Positions 18,116 to 27,446 of a stretch of DNA of 64,000 nt are shown one piece after another (position 1 is the first letter of the stretch; each line of letters begins with the position of its first letter). Source of the DNA: Symbiopectobacterium purcellii_A (lineage in GTDB: Bacteria; Pseudomonadota; Gammaproteobacteria; Enterobacterales; Enterobacteriaceae); assembly GCF_052050035.1 (NCBI RefSeq), contig NZ_CP189882.1:4526001-4590000 (forward strand), written 5' to 3'. Below the pieces are notes generated by a model, which worked only from the letters and a program-made list of their open reading frames with translations, was not told the origin of the DNA and searched no databases. Position numbers and translations under genes: made by a program.

Positions 18116-19339
18116 CTACAGTGCACGCTGCCGCGTTTCCTGTCCCAACAGCATAATAGCCAAGACAGCAAGCAGTATTGCCAGACTAAACAAGGCAAAA
18201 ATACCACTGATGGGCACGCCGCTTGCGACCAAAGCGCCAACCAACAGTGGGCCAAAAATCCCACCGATGCGCCCTACGGCCGCAGCCATCCCTGCACCGG
18301 TAGCGCGAATGGAAGTCGCGTATTGCTCTGGCGTATAGGCATACAGCGCCCCCCAAGCCCCAAGGTTGAAAAACGATAGCAGCGAGCCGGAAAGCAGCAG
18401 TTGTGAGGCACTGGTGGCAACACCAAAAAAATAGGCGCTGATCAGCGTTCCCAACAAATAGACCACCAGCACAGCCTTTCGCCCTGCGCGTTCAATCAGC
18501 CAGGCAACGGTAAAATAGCCGGGTAACTGCGCCAGCGTCATCACCAGCACGTAGCCGAAACTTTTCACCATATCAAACCCTTTGAGCATCATCACGCTCG
18601 GCAACCACAAGAACATGCCGTAATAGGAGAACACCACGCAAAACCAGACAATCCACAACATTACGCTGGCACGCCGCAACTCCGGTGCCCAGAGTGCAGC
18701 AATCTTATGGCGAAAAGCGCTTTTTTTCTCTTTCTGGCTCAGTTGCAGATAGTGCGGCGAATCCGGCAAACGAAAGCGCAAGTAGAGCGCATAGAAAGCG
18801 GGCAACGCACACAGGATCATGGCACCGCGCCAGCCAACGCTAGGCAAGGGAATAAGGAAGTAGGCGATTAATGCGGCCAGCAGCCAGCCTACAGCCCAAA
18901 AGCTTTCGAGCAGCACCACGACGCGTCCTCGTACTTCTGGGGGCACACTTTCACTGACCAGAGTAGAGGCCACCGGCAATTCGCCGCCTAATCCCATGCC
19001 GATAAAGAAGCGCAACACCAGCAAACTGCCGAATCCCCAGGCAAAGGCGCTTAATCCGCTGGCAATGCTGAACATCAGCAACGTGATCATAAAGGCACAT
19101 TTACGCCCTTTACGATCGGCATAAAGGCCGAAAACAAATGCACCAACCACCATGCCAATGGAGTTAACGCTGCCGATTAGCCCTAACTGCGCGGCAGAAA
19201 GCCCCCACTCCAGCTTCAGCGCCGCCAGAACAAAAGACAATAGCCCGACATCCATGGCATCAAACAACCAGCCGGTGCCACAAATGAGCAATAACTTATT
19301 ACTGCATAACGCACCCTGTCTTACCTGAGATAAAATCAT
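18116..19339 (-). CDS. MFS transporter (sugar/organic-acid type)
   Basis: 407-aa inner-membrane permease with about twelve hydrophobic segments. The loop 2-3 motif GLYADRKGRK and the loop 8-9 repeat RAGRKAV mark the major facilitator superfamily. The acidic membrane pair in LFDAMDVGLLSF resembles proton-coupled sugar, aromatic-acid and niacin carriers. The substrate is not predictable. The start MILSQVRQG lies 115 bp from the divergently read MBL gene, so the two share an upstream region. The gene looks intact. Confidence 0.85.
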   Translation of the reverse strand: MILSQVRQGALCSNKLLLICGTGWLFDAMDVGLLSFVLAALKLEWGLSAAQLGLIGSVNSIGMVVGAFVFGLYADRKGRKCAFMITLLMFSIASGLSAFAWGFGSLLVLRFFIGMGLGGELPVASTLVSESVPPEVRGRVVVLLESFWAVGWLLAALIAYFLIPLPSVGWRGAMILCALPAFYALYLRFRLPDSPHYLQLSQKEKKSAFRHKIAALWAPELRRASVMLWIVWFCVVFSYYGMFLWLPSVMMLKGFDMVKSFGYVLVMTLAQLPGYFTVAWLIERAGRKAVLVVYLLGTLISAYFFGVATSASQLLLSGSLLSFFNLGAWGALYAYTPEQYATSIRATGAGMAAAVGRIGGIFGPLLVGALVASGVPISGIFALFSLAILLAVLAIMLLGQETRQRAL

Positions 19340-19454
19340 GATATTATTATGTCATCGTCAATCACGGTTTGTTTATCATACTAAACACGCATGACACTGT
19401 CATGCAGCTTTTTTACTCAGACAGCACAATTTCACCTTAGGGCGGAGTGATACC

Positions 19455-20543
19455 ATGACCGAAAAGGCGATATCGAACACCACGCCTCATCACTATTCTG
19501 CGGCTGACCAGCGCTTTCACGAAGTGCGACCCAGCGTATACCTGCACATGGGCTGGCGTGAACGGCTTTCGGTACTCAGGCGCCTGTTGTTTACTGCACG
19601 ATCCCGTATGCCGGAACAGCGTTTGCCTGAAGTCACGCCGAATTGGCGGGAGTTTCTCAAACCTGACACTAAAACCCGCATCATCTGGTTTGGTCACTCC
19701 AGTCTGTTACTGAACATGGATGGCGTCACCGTACTGATCGACACGGTATTTTCTGCATCCGCAGCCCCCTTTCCTTTTCGTATCAAACGCTTTCAACCGT
19801 CGGTGGTCCCGATGGAAGCCTTACCCGCCATCGATGTGATCGTGCTTTCACATAACCATTACGATTATCTGGACCGCGTGACCATCGATTTCTTCCGCGA
19901 TAAGAAAAGTCATTTTGTTACCCCGCTCGGCATGGGAAAAACCCTGCAAAAATGGGGGATCGCCGCTGAACGCATTACCGAACGGGCTTGGTATGAGGAA
20001 TGTGTGTGGAAGACGCTGAAATTAACTGCGGCGCCAGCGCGTCATGCCTCCGGTCGCACCCCCTTCGATCATAACCGTACGCTCTGGTGCTCCTGGGTGC
20101 TACAGAGTCCGCATGAAACGCTGTATTACAGCGGGGACTCCGCCTACGATGACCACTTTACGGCCATCAAAGAACGCTTTGGCCCTATCGATCTTGCGTT
20201 TGTCGAGAATGGTCAATACAACCGACGCTGGCCCGATTCACACATGACACCGGAACAAACCCTGCAAGCAGTATGCGATCTGGCACCGCGTACCTTTGTT
20301 CCTATTCACTGGGGCATGTTTACGCTGTCACTGCATCACTGGACAGAACCGGTACAGCGCAGCTGCGCGTTGGCCGCTCAGAAAGGCATTCAGGTGCTCT
20401 GCCCACGTCTGGGAGAAGTGGTGGACAGCCATTCATTATCCACCCCACCGTTATGGTGGATGCCCTTTGTGCCCGAAAAGACCTCGGTTCCCTTCCCACC
20501 CGCATCACAAGACACGGCCTACTCGGAAAACGATAGCCCATAG
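19455..20543 (+). CDS. MBL-fold metallohydrolase (UlaG/NAPE-PLD-like)
   Basis: 362-aa metallo-beta-lactamase-fold protein. The metal-binding motif SHNHYDYLD is at about residues 135-143. Further ligands probably lie in APARHASGR, YYSGDSAYDDHF and IPIHWGMF. The segment IIWFGHSSLLLNMDGVTVLI is the typical first strand pair of the UlaG/NAPE-PLD group. The substrate is unknown; relatives hydrolyse phosphodiester or lactone bonds. No signal peptide is seen. It is divergent from the MFS gene and followed by a non-coding gap. Confidence 0.83.
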   Translation: MTEKAISNTTPHHYSAADQRFHEVRPSVYLHMGWRERLSVLRRLLFTARSRMPEQRLPEVTPNWREFLKPDTKTRIIWFGHSSLLLNMDGVTVLIDTVFSASAAPFPFRIKRFQPSVVPMEALPAIDVIVLSHNHYDYLDRVTIDFFRDKKSHFVTPLGMGKTLQKWGIAAERITERAWYEECVWKTLKLTAAPARHASGRTPFDHNRTLWCSWVLQSPHETLYYSGDSAYDDHFTAIKERFGPIDLAFVENGQYNRRWPDSHMTPEQTLQAVCDLAPRTFVPIHWGMFTLSLHHWTEPVQRSCALAAQKGIQVLCPRLGEVVDSHSLSTPPLWWMPFVPEKTSVPFPPASQDTAYSENDSP

Positions 20544-20718
20544 AAAAAAACGGCCCATACACGACGCTAAACCCAAGAAACGGCGTTTATAGGTCAAATA
20601 TTTAGTGGTTTTGTCGTTTCTTTATCCGTTTGACATTGCCATTTCCGGTTTAAAGTAAATTTTATAGTAAACTGATTTGATTTCAGATTTTAACCTTCCA
20701 TTTAATAAGGTCTTTTTC

Positions 20719-22148
20719 TTGGCAAAATAATTACTACGCAGCGGAAGTTTGGCCGATTTTTTTGCGCTGGGCGAAAATGGGCAACCGGTGTATGCATCGG
20801 CACTTCAGTTGCGAGAAACTCTACGTTTACGGCGACAACAAACGATCGCTGACTGCCTGGCCATTCCGCAGCCTAATGAAACGGGCGACCGTCTTGATTG
20901 GTACGCCCCCAGCGAAGGAAAAGTGCCCTCATGGATGGCCGCGGGCGAAACAGAACGGGAGGCCTCGCTGGAGCAGTTGCAAACCTGCCTGACCACCGTT
21001 GCGGCGCTGAGTGAGCGCGCGTTAGCATCAGACAATGCGGCACAGCAACGATTTGGCGCCCTGCTCGCCAAAGCGTTCCAATTCCCCGCGGCAAATTACG
21101 TTTATCTGGTCGGTGGCCTCCCCATCATCACCTTTTGGGGTTTTATTAATATTGACCAAAAACCGCGAACCGACGCCTTAGAGTGCCTGCGCGAAGCCTT
21201 GCCGGTCATCACGTCACAACCACTGGTCGATCCGATTGCACCGCCTATTGCGCAACCCAACGCTGCCGCCGTCTATGCGGAAACGGCGTCGTTACCGGTT
21301 GAGCCAGACAACGAACCCGACGACGCCCCCAAGGTCGCTATTCCTCCTGTGCCGTCCGCATCTCAAGGGAAATCCGCCTTACGCCGCTGGTGGTGGGCTG
21401 CACCGGGCGTAGCACTCGCTGGTGCGTTAGTGTGGCAGTTCCGCGCGGGCGCGCCGAGCCAGCCGATAACGGCAGAACCGGTGGTCGCACATACGCCGGA
21501 AAAACGCGTGCTGCCTGCTACGGAAAAAGCCAAAGAAGCCGAGACCGTTGCACAAAATGCCACACCGATAGCGCCACCTCCGGTTGCTGCTGAAACACCG
21601 CCCGAGGCAGTAAAAGCGCCCGTGGTTGCGCATCCTGAAACTGCGCCGGTGGTGGCTCAGAAACCGGCCCCGACGCCCAGCACGCCACCGGTTGAAACGG
21701 TGGTTGCAGAAGTCAAACCGGAAGAAGCCAAACCGGTAGATAAAAATGCGCTGGTGATGCCGATCACCCCAGCGCCTACACGGACAATGAGATTGACAGT
21801 CAGGTTTCTCGTGCCCTGACGGTGCTCGGCGATTATATCGCCTGGTTGGGTTTCCAGAAAATACCCGAGGAACAGCGGCCGGAAAGCCGCATCAACCGTG
21901 GCCGTAAAATCTTTGCTAAGCCGGAAAAACAGGCCGTCAGTTGGGGCAGCGCCAAAAGATTGACCAAGCTGTCGCTCCCCCCTACCAACAATACGGCGTT
22001 TTACGTGTACGATTGGCTGATTGTGCTCAATACGCTGATCCTGCATAATGCCGGGCATTCTGCAGGTCGCGAACTGGATACCGAACAGCGCAAACAGTTG
22101 GGTGCCATTCTACAAATTTTCAAACAGACCGCCTCCGGCACAAAATAA
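20719..22148 (+). pseudogene. srfA: srfA-like gene, early stop and frameshift
   Basis: The sequence LLRSGSLADFFALGENGQPV, then YASALQLRETLRLRRQQ, resembles SrfA of the enterobacterial srfABC cluster. A central membrane segment (WWWAAPGVALAGALVWQF) is followed by a Pro/Ala/Glu-rich stretch and a conserved C-terminus (LGDYIAWLGFQ). The family start MAK..LLRSG would be TTG GCA AAA TAA here: codon 4 is a stop at 20728-20730, with AAGG upstream of the TTG. A second break at about 21775-21785 moves the C-terminus to another frame. srfB and srfC do not follow. Confidence 0.72.
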
Positions 22149-22155
22149 GTGATTC

Positions 22156-22176
22156 GCCCCTGCTCAATGCAGGGGC
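22156..22176. terminator. Stem-loop between convergent srfA and the unknown gene
   Basis: GCCCCTGC, loop TCAAT, GCAGGGGC: a perfect 8-bp stem between two converging genes. No clear T run follows on either strand, so termination is likely but unproven. Confidence 0.55.
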
Positions 22177-22196
22177 AAACCTCCCCATATCGCCGC

Positions 22197-23288
22197 TTAC
22201 GAATAGTTTTCAATACAGGTCGCATTTATCTCGAGTGTGGCGAGTGATGATGAATGCGGGCTATCGATGATGTAATCACGCAGTCGTGCCAGACTAACGT
22301 CATAATCAGACACGCAACATACGGAGTAGTAAAGATTGTTTTCATCTGCCATCGCTGTAACGTAGCGCTCAACAGCGCGCTTGATATCCGATATCGTCAT
22401 TTCGGGAGCCGACGTCGACGCCTGTATGGTTTTTGCCTGTTCCAGAAGCGGAATACATGCCTCTTTCATCATCAAACTTCTTGGTGCCTGCGTCGACAAC
22501 ACCTCACAGCGCCCGAATTTATTGACGTGGCATTTCAAGATGCTGCACAGCGTCGCGATGCGATCGCCACGTGCCAGCATCGCCATCGCATGGTCCACCA
22601 GCTCTTTATATTCAGGATCGCAGGCGATCAAATAGAGGCAATTGGCGGCGGCGATATCCTCAACGGGGCGGCCCTTGACCGACATACTTTGCGGATCGAT
22701 GCACGCCCTGCCTAAAGCCTGTGACGATGACGTCGGCGGATCAATGATCAGTAGTACGGTAGCCCAACGGTCTCTGTCGTTAGTTGCGCCATTTCCGCCC
22801 GTACCGGTAGTGAAATAGTGTTGTTCCGAACTGTAAACAGCCAGTTTTCCCGCCGTTAACCCGGCAAAGTCATCCAGACTGTCGCGGTAGGAAAGGCAAC
22901 GGTGAACCCCATCAGGCCCGTATTCAATATCGATAACCCGCCAATTTATGTCCTGATATCCATGGCCTTGCAACTGCTTATGAATAAAGGATTCCATCAA
23001 CAACCCACCAGCACCAAGTGAAATCAGCGTCAACGGCTGATCCCGGTTGGGCATCGTCTGCCGGATATGGTTAACCACCGCGTTGAGGTAACTCACCCGA
23101 CTGTTCAGCGAGGAGACATCATCATGCTCACACCAGAAGAGCTGGTCCTGAAAACGATACATCAATTGTCCATGTGGACGTAGGTGGGTTTGATTAATGA
23201 CTGAGGTGGGCGTCAAGGCAGTTTGCTGCCGATCGCGGGAATAGAGGGGTAACAGAGCGATAGATTCGGAAGTCACTGCTGGCAACAT
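22197..23288 (-). CDS. Unknown 363-aa protein with Rossmann-like segment
   Basis: I do not recognise this protein. Residues about 87-96 (LTLISLGAGG) followed by LLMESFIHKQL and then INWRVIDIEYG look like motifs I and II of a SAM-dependent methyltransferase or other Rossmann fold (glycine loop, then an acidic residue after the second strand). Later segments are WATVLLIIDPP and a Cys-containing C-terminal half (LYYSVCCVSDYD). There is no signal peptide or membrane segment. The frame is intact among many broken neighbours, so it may be under selection. It is transcribed alone. Confidence 0.6.
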   Translation of the reverse strand: MLPAVTSESIALLPLYSRDRQQTALTPTSVINQTHLRPHGQLMYRFQDQLFWCEHDDVSSLNSRVSYLNAVVNHIRQTMPNRDQPLTLISLGAGGLLMESFIHKQLQGHGYQDINWRVIDIEYGPDGVHRCLSYRDSLDDFAGLTAGKLAVYSSEQHYFTTGTGGNGATNDRDRWATVLLIIDPPTSSSQALGRACIDPQSMSVKGRPVEDIAAANCLYLIACDPEYKELVDHAMAMLARGDRIATLCSILKCHVNKFGRCEVLSTQAPRSLMMKEACIPLLEQAKTIQASTSAPEMTISDIKRAVERYVTAMADENNLYYSVCCVSDYDVSLARLRDYIIDSPHSSSLATLEINATCIENYS

Positions 23289-23361
23289 GGCGATACTCCG
23301 TGGAATTCAGTGGATTACACGATAACAGTTGCCGGGTCAGCCTGCGTTGTAAAATCCGATA

Positions 23362-23384
23362 TCCCACCGCATCAGGCGGTGGGA
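23362..23384. terminator. Stem-loop downstream of hupE
   Basis: TCCCACCGC, loop ATCAG, GCGGTGGGA: a perfect 9-bp stem 26 bp past the hupE stop. There is no strong T run. Confidence 0.5.
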
Positions 23385-23409
23385 ACCGGTGTCATCATCA
23401 AGAAAATGC

Positions 23410-24003
23410 TCAGGCAAAGAAGCAACTCAACAACCCTACGCCAAGCAGCGCAGAGCTTGCACCGATAACGCGCGGCCACCACACGCTGCGTTTCGCAGCC
23501 AGCATGGCATAGCCCAACGCCAGCCCGCCGATGTGTAGCAGCGCAGTCGCGACCACCATCCCTGACAGGGCGACAAAGGAGTGAGACAACTCAGCGCCGT
23601 GCGCCAGACCATGAAACAGGGCAAAAGCGCCGACCAGCACTGCGCCAGTGGAAGCTGACAGCTTCAGTTGCATAGCCACCATCAGCCCCAGAACCAACAG
23701 CGAAGCCGCAACAATATGTTCAGTCGCTGGCACAACCAGCCCTGTCATGCCAATCAGTGCGCCTACCAGCAACAGGCTGGCAAACGAGAGAGGTGCCAAC
23801 CACCATTTTTGGGTATTCATGGCACTCCACACGCCGACCAGCGTCATGGCAAACAGGTGATCTAGGCCGGTAAGCGGATGGATAAATCCCTGCATAAAGC
23901 CCGTTACGTGGTGCGCCCCCTCATCGGCACCGATATGGGCAAAGGCAGCAACGGGCAAGGCAAATAGTGCAGCAGTAAACAGTACCTTCATTGGGTTATT
24001 CAT
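23410..24003 (-). CDS. HupE/UreJ-family metal permease
   Basis: 197-aa membrane protein. An N-terminal signal-like segment (VLFTAALFALPVAAFAH) is followed by the family signature GFMQGFIHPLTGLDHLFAM, whose His and Asp residues are thought to handle Ni2+ or Co2+. About six further hydrophobic segments follow, including the conserved ALFHGLAHGAEL. Members import nickel for urease or hydrogenase, or cobalt; no such enzyme genes are visible nearby. The start at 24003 (MNNPMK) has GGAA upstream; 23991 is an alternative. Confidence 0.85.
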   Translation of the reverse strand: MNNPMKVLFTAALFALPVAAFAHIGADEGAHHVTGFMQGFIHPLTGLDHLFAMTLVGVWSAMNTQKWWLAPLSFASLLLVGALIGMTGLVVPATEHIVAASLLVLGLMVAMQLKLSASTGAVLVGAFALFHGLAHGAELSHSFVALSGMVVATALLHIGGLALGYAMLAAKRSVWWPRVIGASSALLGVGLLSCFFA

Positions 24004-24968
24004 TTTCGATTCCATTAACAGGTTGGGAAGACAGATAGCAACGCAACCGTTTTACCCAATGCAGCGACACCGCATTATGATTTAAATTAATTTTGTATGA
24101 ACTATGGTTTTTAACACCACCATTAAAACAAATATGGAGATAAAAATAAGTTTATACGAGGCTAACAGCGTTAAATATCGAATATAGCTAAACGACTTAA
24201 TTTTGATTACATTATTTAAATGAGCTATTCAATTGATTTTAGACGTAAAGTGATATCTACACGGAAAAACGAAGGGTTGAGTATCCGAGAAACAGCGAAG
24301 CAATTTCGGATTGGCCCTGCCTCTGTATCGCGTTGGATTAATCAAATAGAGTCAAAAGCATCGACCACGCGTCAGCGAAAGATCGATAAATCCGAGTTGA
24401 TAAAAGATGTTGAACAATATCCAGATGCTTACCAAAAAGAACGTGCAGAGCGTTTTGGCGTTTGTCAGAAGGCCATTTGGCAAGCGCTTAAAAAGCTGGG
24501 ATTGACCTATAAAAAAAACTCTACGTCATCCGAAAGCCGACGAAAACGCCCGGCAGGGATTTCAACAAAAAAAACAACAGTATGAAAAAGAAGGTAAACC
24601 TATTGTTTTTATTGATGAAAGTGGTTTTTCACACGATGCCCCACGGACTCACGGCTATTCCCCAAAAGGTCAACGGTGTTTTGGCCTGAAGAACTGGGGA
24701 GCTAGGGGAAGAACAAATGTTATCGGCGCTTTATTAGGCACAACGCTGTTTGCTATCGGATTATTTGATATCAATATTAACAGCGATGTTTTCTATGCCT
24801 GGGTCACACAAGTCCTTATCCCAGTACTCCCTAAAAACAGTGTAATCATGATGGACAATGCCACTTTTCACAAAAAACATAATATTCAACAAGTCATCAT
24901 CGATGCAGGGTATATGGTGGAGTATTTGCCTACATATTCGCCAGATCTTAACCCAATTGAGCATAAAT

Positions 24969-26071
24969 GCCCCATTCCCAGTCGAAACGCAACAAAACGG
25001 TAGGGCATTATGCCGCCTGTAAGTGCGTTAAAAATACCTCATTTGGAGAACGATAACCCAGCGATTTTCGGCCTCGCGTATTGAGCAGGTGTTCGAGTGC
25101 TGCAACCTTGCGATGGGTGACATAATTGAAGTCCGTTCCCTTCGGGTAAAAACGCCGTATCAGCCCGTTGGTATGCTCATTCAACCCGCGTTCCCAGGAA
25201 TGATATGGCCGGGCAAAGTAGACCGGTGCCCCCGTGACTTTTGTAATTTCCCCGTGCTGGGAAAATTCAGAACCGTTGTCAGCAGTCAGGGTTTTAAACT
25301 CGCAAAAGGTATTGGCAACGATGTCCCTGAAGGCCGCTACCACTGTCTCTGCTCGCTTGTTGGGCAGTTTGCGAATGATGACCAGCTTGACGGCTTTATC
25401 GACCACCGTCAGCAGGAATGATTTCTGATCTTTGCCAAAGATGGTGTCAATCTCGAAATGCCCGGGTTCCTGCTTGAGGTCAGCAACGGCCGGCCGCTGC
25501 TCAATGCCAACACGGTTGGGAATAGGACCGCGTTTGTTCTCATCGGTCTGATAGTTATACCGTTTACCCCGATGAGGGAGCTGCTGATACAGCTCACCGC
25601 CGGCCCGGCGCTCCTGCAGGATATAGCGATAGAGCGAGTTCTTGCTGACGGACAGGCCAAATTCCAGGACCAGGCGCCCACTGATGACCTCAGGTGAGGT
25701 GTGGGTAGACAGCGCCGTTCTGATAACGTCCTGAATGTGCGGTTCAAGCTGGTTAATCACGCTGTCCGGCCGTGTTTTCTGCCGCCGCCCTCTGGCCAAC
25801 GTTTCGGCCCTTCTGCAGGAATAGACCCCGTTGAAAGCGGCGTCGGTATTGCGTCTGAGTTCCCTGCTGATGGTAGAACGAGGAAGCTCCAGTTCCCGGG
25901 CGATGGTGGCCTGGTTAACCCCATCACCACGCCGCTTTTCGATGTAGAACCGTTCTTTGTGAGTCAGATGTTTTCCCTGCATGCAACGGGATCTCCAGTA
26001 GGGCCAGAACGGTGATTTTATCCGACTCTGGCCAGTGGGTCACTTTGTTGCGTTTCGAGTGGGAATGGGGC
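24969..26071 (-). mobile_element. IS30-family element, copy 1 (1103 bp)
   Basis: The ends GCCCCATTCCCAGTCGAAAC and, inverted, GCCCCATTCCCACTCGAAAC are near-identical repeats. AAT is duplicated at 24966-24968 and 26072-26074. It contains one intact transposase gene. Confidence 0.95.
25008..25982 (-). CDS. IS30-family transposase (324 aa)
   Basis: The N-terminal HTH region includes KERFYIEKRRGDGVNQATIA and ELELPRSTISRELRRN. The integrase-like DDE core has GHFEIDTIFGKDQ, LTADNGSEFSQHGEI and ERGLNEHTNGLIRRFYPKG. The C-terminal signature is LEHLLNTRGRKSLGYRSP. It is intact and full length. Confidence 0.95.
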   Translation of the reverse strand: MQGKHLTHKERFYIEKRRGDGVNQATIARELELPRSTISRELRRNTDAAFNGVYSCRRAETLARGRRQKTRPDSVINQLEPHIQDVIRTALSTHTSPEVISGRLVLEFGLSVSKNSLYRYILQERRAGGELYQQLPHRGKRYNYQTDENKRGPIPNRVGIEQRPAVADLKQEPGHFEIDTIFGKDQKSFLLTVVDKAVKLVIIRKLPNKRAETVVAAFRDIVANTFCEFKTLTADNGSEFSQHGEITKVTGAPVYFARPYHSWERGLNEHTNGLIRRFYPKGTDFNYVTHRKVAALEHLLNTRGRKSLGYRSPNEVFLTHLQAA

Positions 26072-26172
26072 AATGGGCACAAGCAAAAAGCAAAAAAAGA
26101 GAGATGGGTTGCGATACAGAGAGTTTGTTCTCAGTCCATATGGTGTAATCAAAATTAAGTCGCTTGGCTATA

Positions 26173-26440
26173 ACGGCGAAGCGCGCATCCTGAGACCACT
26201 CCAGGTGGAGTTTACTCTCACTGGCTGCCGACTGAGTCGGAATTCCAGCATGAGACCGCCAGCCATAAAGCGTATTGGCGGGAATGCCTTCCAGGCGGGA
26301 TATCTGGTAAATAGACTGACTATGCGGCGGCAACATTCTGGCGATCACAGCCGCTTTACGTTCTGGCGAATAGCTTCCCATGAACAGCTTCTCCAGCCCC
26401 CTAGATTTTTTTCACTCAGAGGCGACAACTACCCTGACAT
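26173..26440 (-). mobile_element. Fragment of an unnamed IS with HTH orfA
   Basis: From 26381 the minus strand reads MGSYSPERKAAVIARMLPPH and then SIYQISRLEGIPANTLYGWR, the helix-turn-helix of an IS3-like orfA. It is cut at 26173 by IS630. TGTCAGGGTAGTTGTCGC near 26440 may be its terminal repeat. The next 134 bp before fnr code an unidentified stretch (ILSLQTPTFHPEQWKQSMKV). Confidence 0.6.
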
Positions 26441-26574
26441 GGGGGGGCGCTGCCGGACATCAGCGGACTGATTCTCAGTCTGCAAACCCCAACGTTTCAT
26501 CCCGAGCAGTGGAAACAGAGCATGAAAGTGCTGCACCGCATTTTGCGTCTGCACGGCAAAAAACTGGTGCTGCG

Positions 26575-27326
26575 TGGATCCCGGAAAAGCGAATTATTCG
26601 GCGCATTCAGTCTGGTGGTTGTGCAATCCATTGCCAGGATTGCAGCATCAGCCAGTTGTGCATTCCTTTTACATTAAATGAGCACAAGCTTGATCAGCTC
26701 GATAATGTCATTGAAAGGAAAAAACCGATCCAAAAGGGACAAGCACTGTTTAAAGCCGGTGATGAACTGAAATCACTGTACGCGATCCGTTCCGGGACCA
26801 TTAAAAGTTACACCATCACGAACAGGGTGACGAACAAATTACCGGTTTCCATTTGGCAGGCGATCTGGTGGGTTTCGATGCCATTGGCAATGCCCAGCAT
26901 CCCAGCTTTGCGCAGGCGTTGGAAACCTCTATGGTGTGTGAAATCCCCTTCGAGACGCTGGACGACCTGTCTGGCAAAATGCCGAATCTGCGCCAGCAGA
27001 TGATGCGCCTGATGAGCGGTGAGATTCGTAGCGATCAAGACATGATACTGCTACTGTCGAAAAAGAACGCCGAAGAACGTCTGGCTGCATTTATCTACAA
27101 CCTGTCGCGCCGTTTCGCCCAGCGTGGTTTCTCTCCACGCGAGTTCCGACTGACCATGACTCGCGGTGATATCGGTAACTACTTAGGGCTTACAGTGGAA
27201 ACCATCAGCGGTTTGCTCGGTCGCTTCCAGAAAGGCGGCATTCTGGCAGTAAAAGGAAAATACATCACCATCAAGAATATCGATGCCCTGTCAGAACTGG
27301 CCGGAACCGCACGCGTTAAAGCCTAA
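26575..27326 (+). pseudogene. fnr: fnr, anaerobic global regulator, inactivated
   Basis: FNR is the oxygen-sensing 4Fe-4S activator of anaerobic metabolism. The sequence follows E. coli FNR from IPEKRIIRRIQSGGCAIHCQ, with the cluster cysteines visible. There are three defects. The ATG before ATC CCG is replaced by TGG, upstream DNA being foreign from that point. One G is lost at 26820 after TYTIT, shifting frame. In the recognition helix VETISRLL has become VETISGLL (codon GGT at 27210-27212), removing the Arg that contacts DNA. The rest of the C-terminus is well conserved, so the losses are recent. Confidence 0.93.
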
Positions 27327-27446
27327 CCTATTGCCGGGTCATTGTTTTTATTTTATTGATCCGGCGCTCATCACCAGTTGTTAAAAGCAATTCTCATGAG
27401 GTACTCTTAATTACCGGCTGTAAGGTGACAGCTGTTAGGAGGACCT

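Larger units (their letters stand above)
24185..26170 (+). mobile_element. IS630-family copy 2, split by IS30
   Basis: TA flanks at 24183-24184 and 26171-26172. The HTH frame is at 24220-24585 and the DDE part runs until IEHK at 24968, where IS30 copy 1 is inserted. The last 96 bp of IS630 follow at 26075-26170. Without IS30 and its AAT duplication the length is exactly 880 bp. Confidence 0.94.

Noticed and set aside
26380..27003. A 207-aa open frame spanning fnr with an upstream extension
   Set aside because: It is an accidental fusion: the front part has no family resemblance and the frame leaves FNR after TYTIT.
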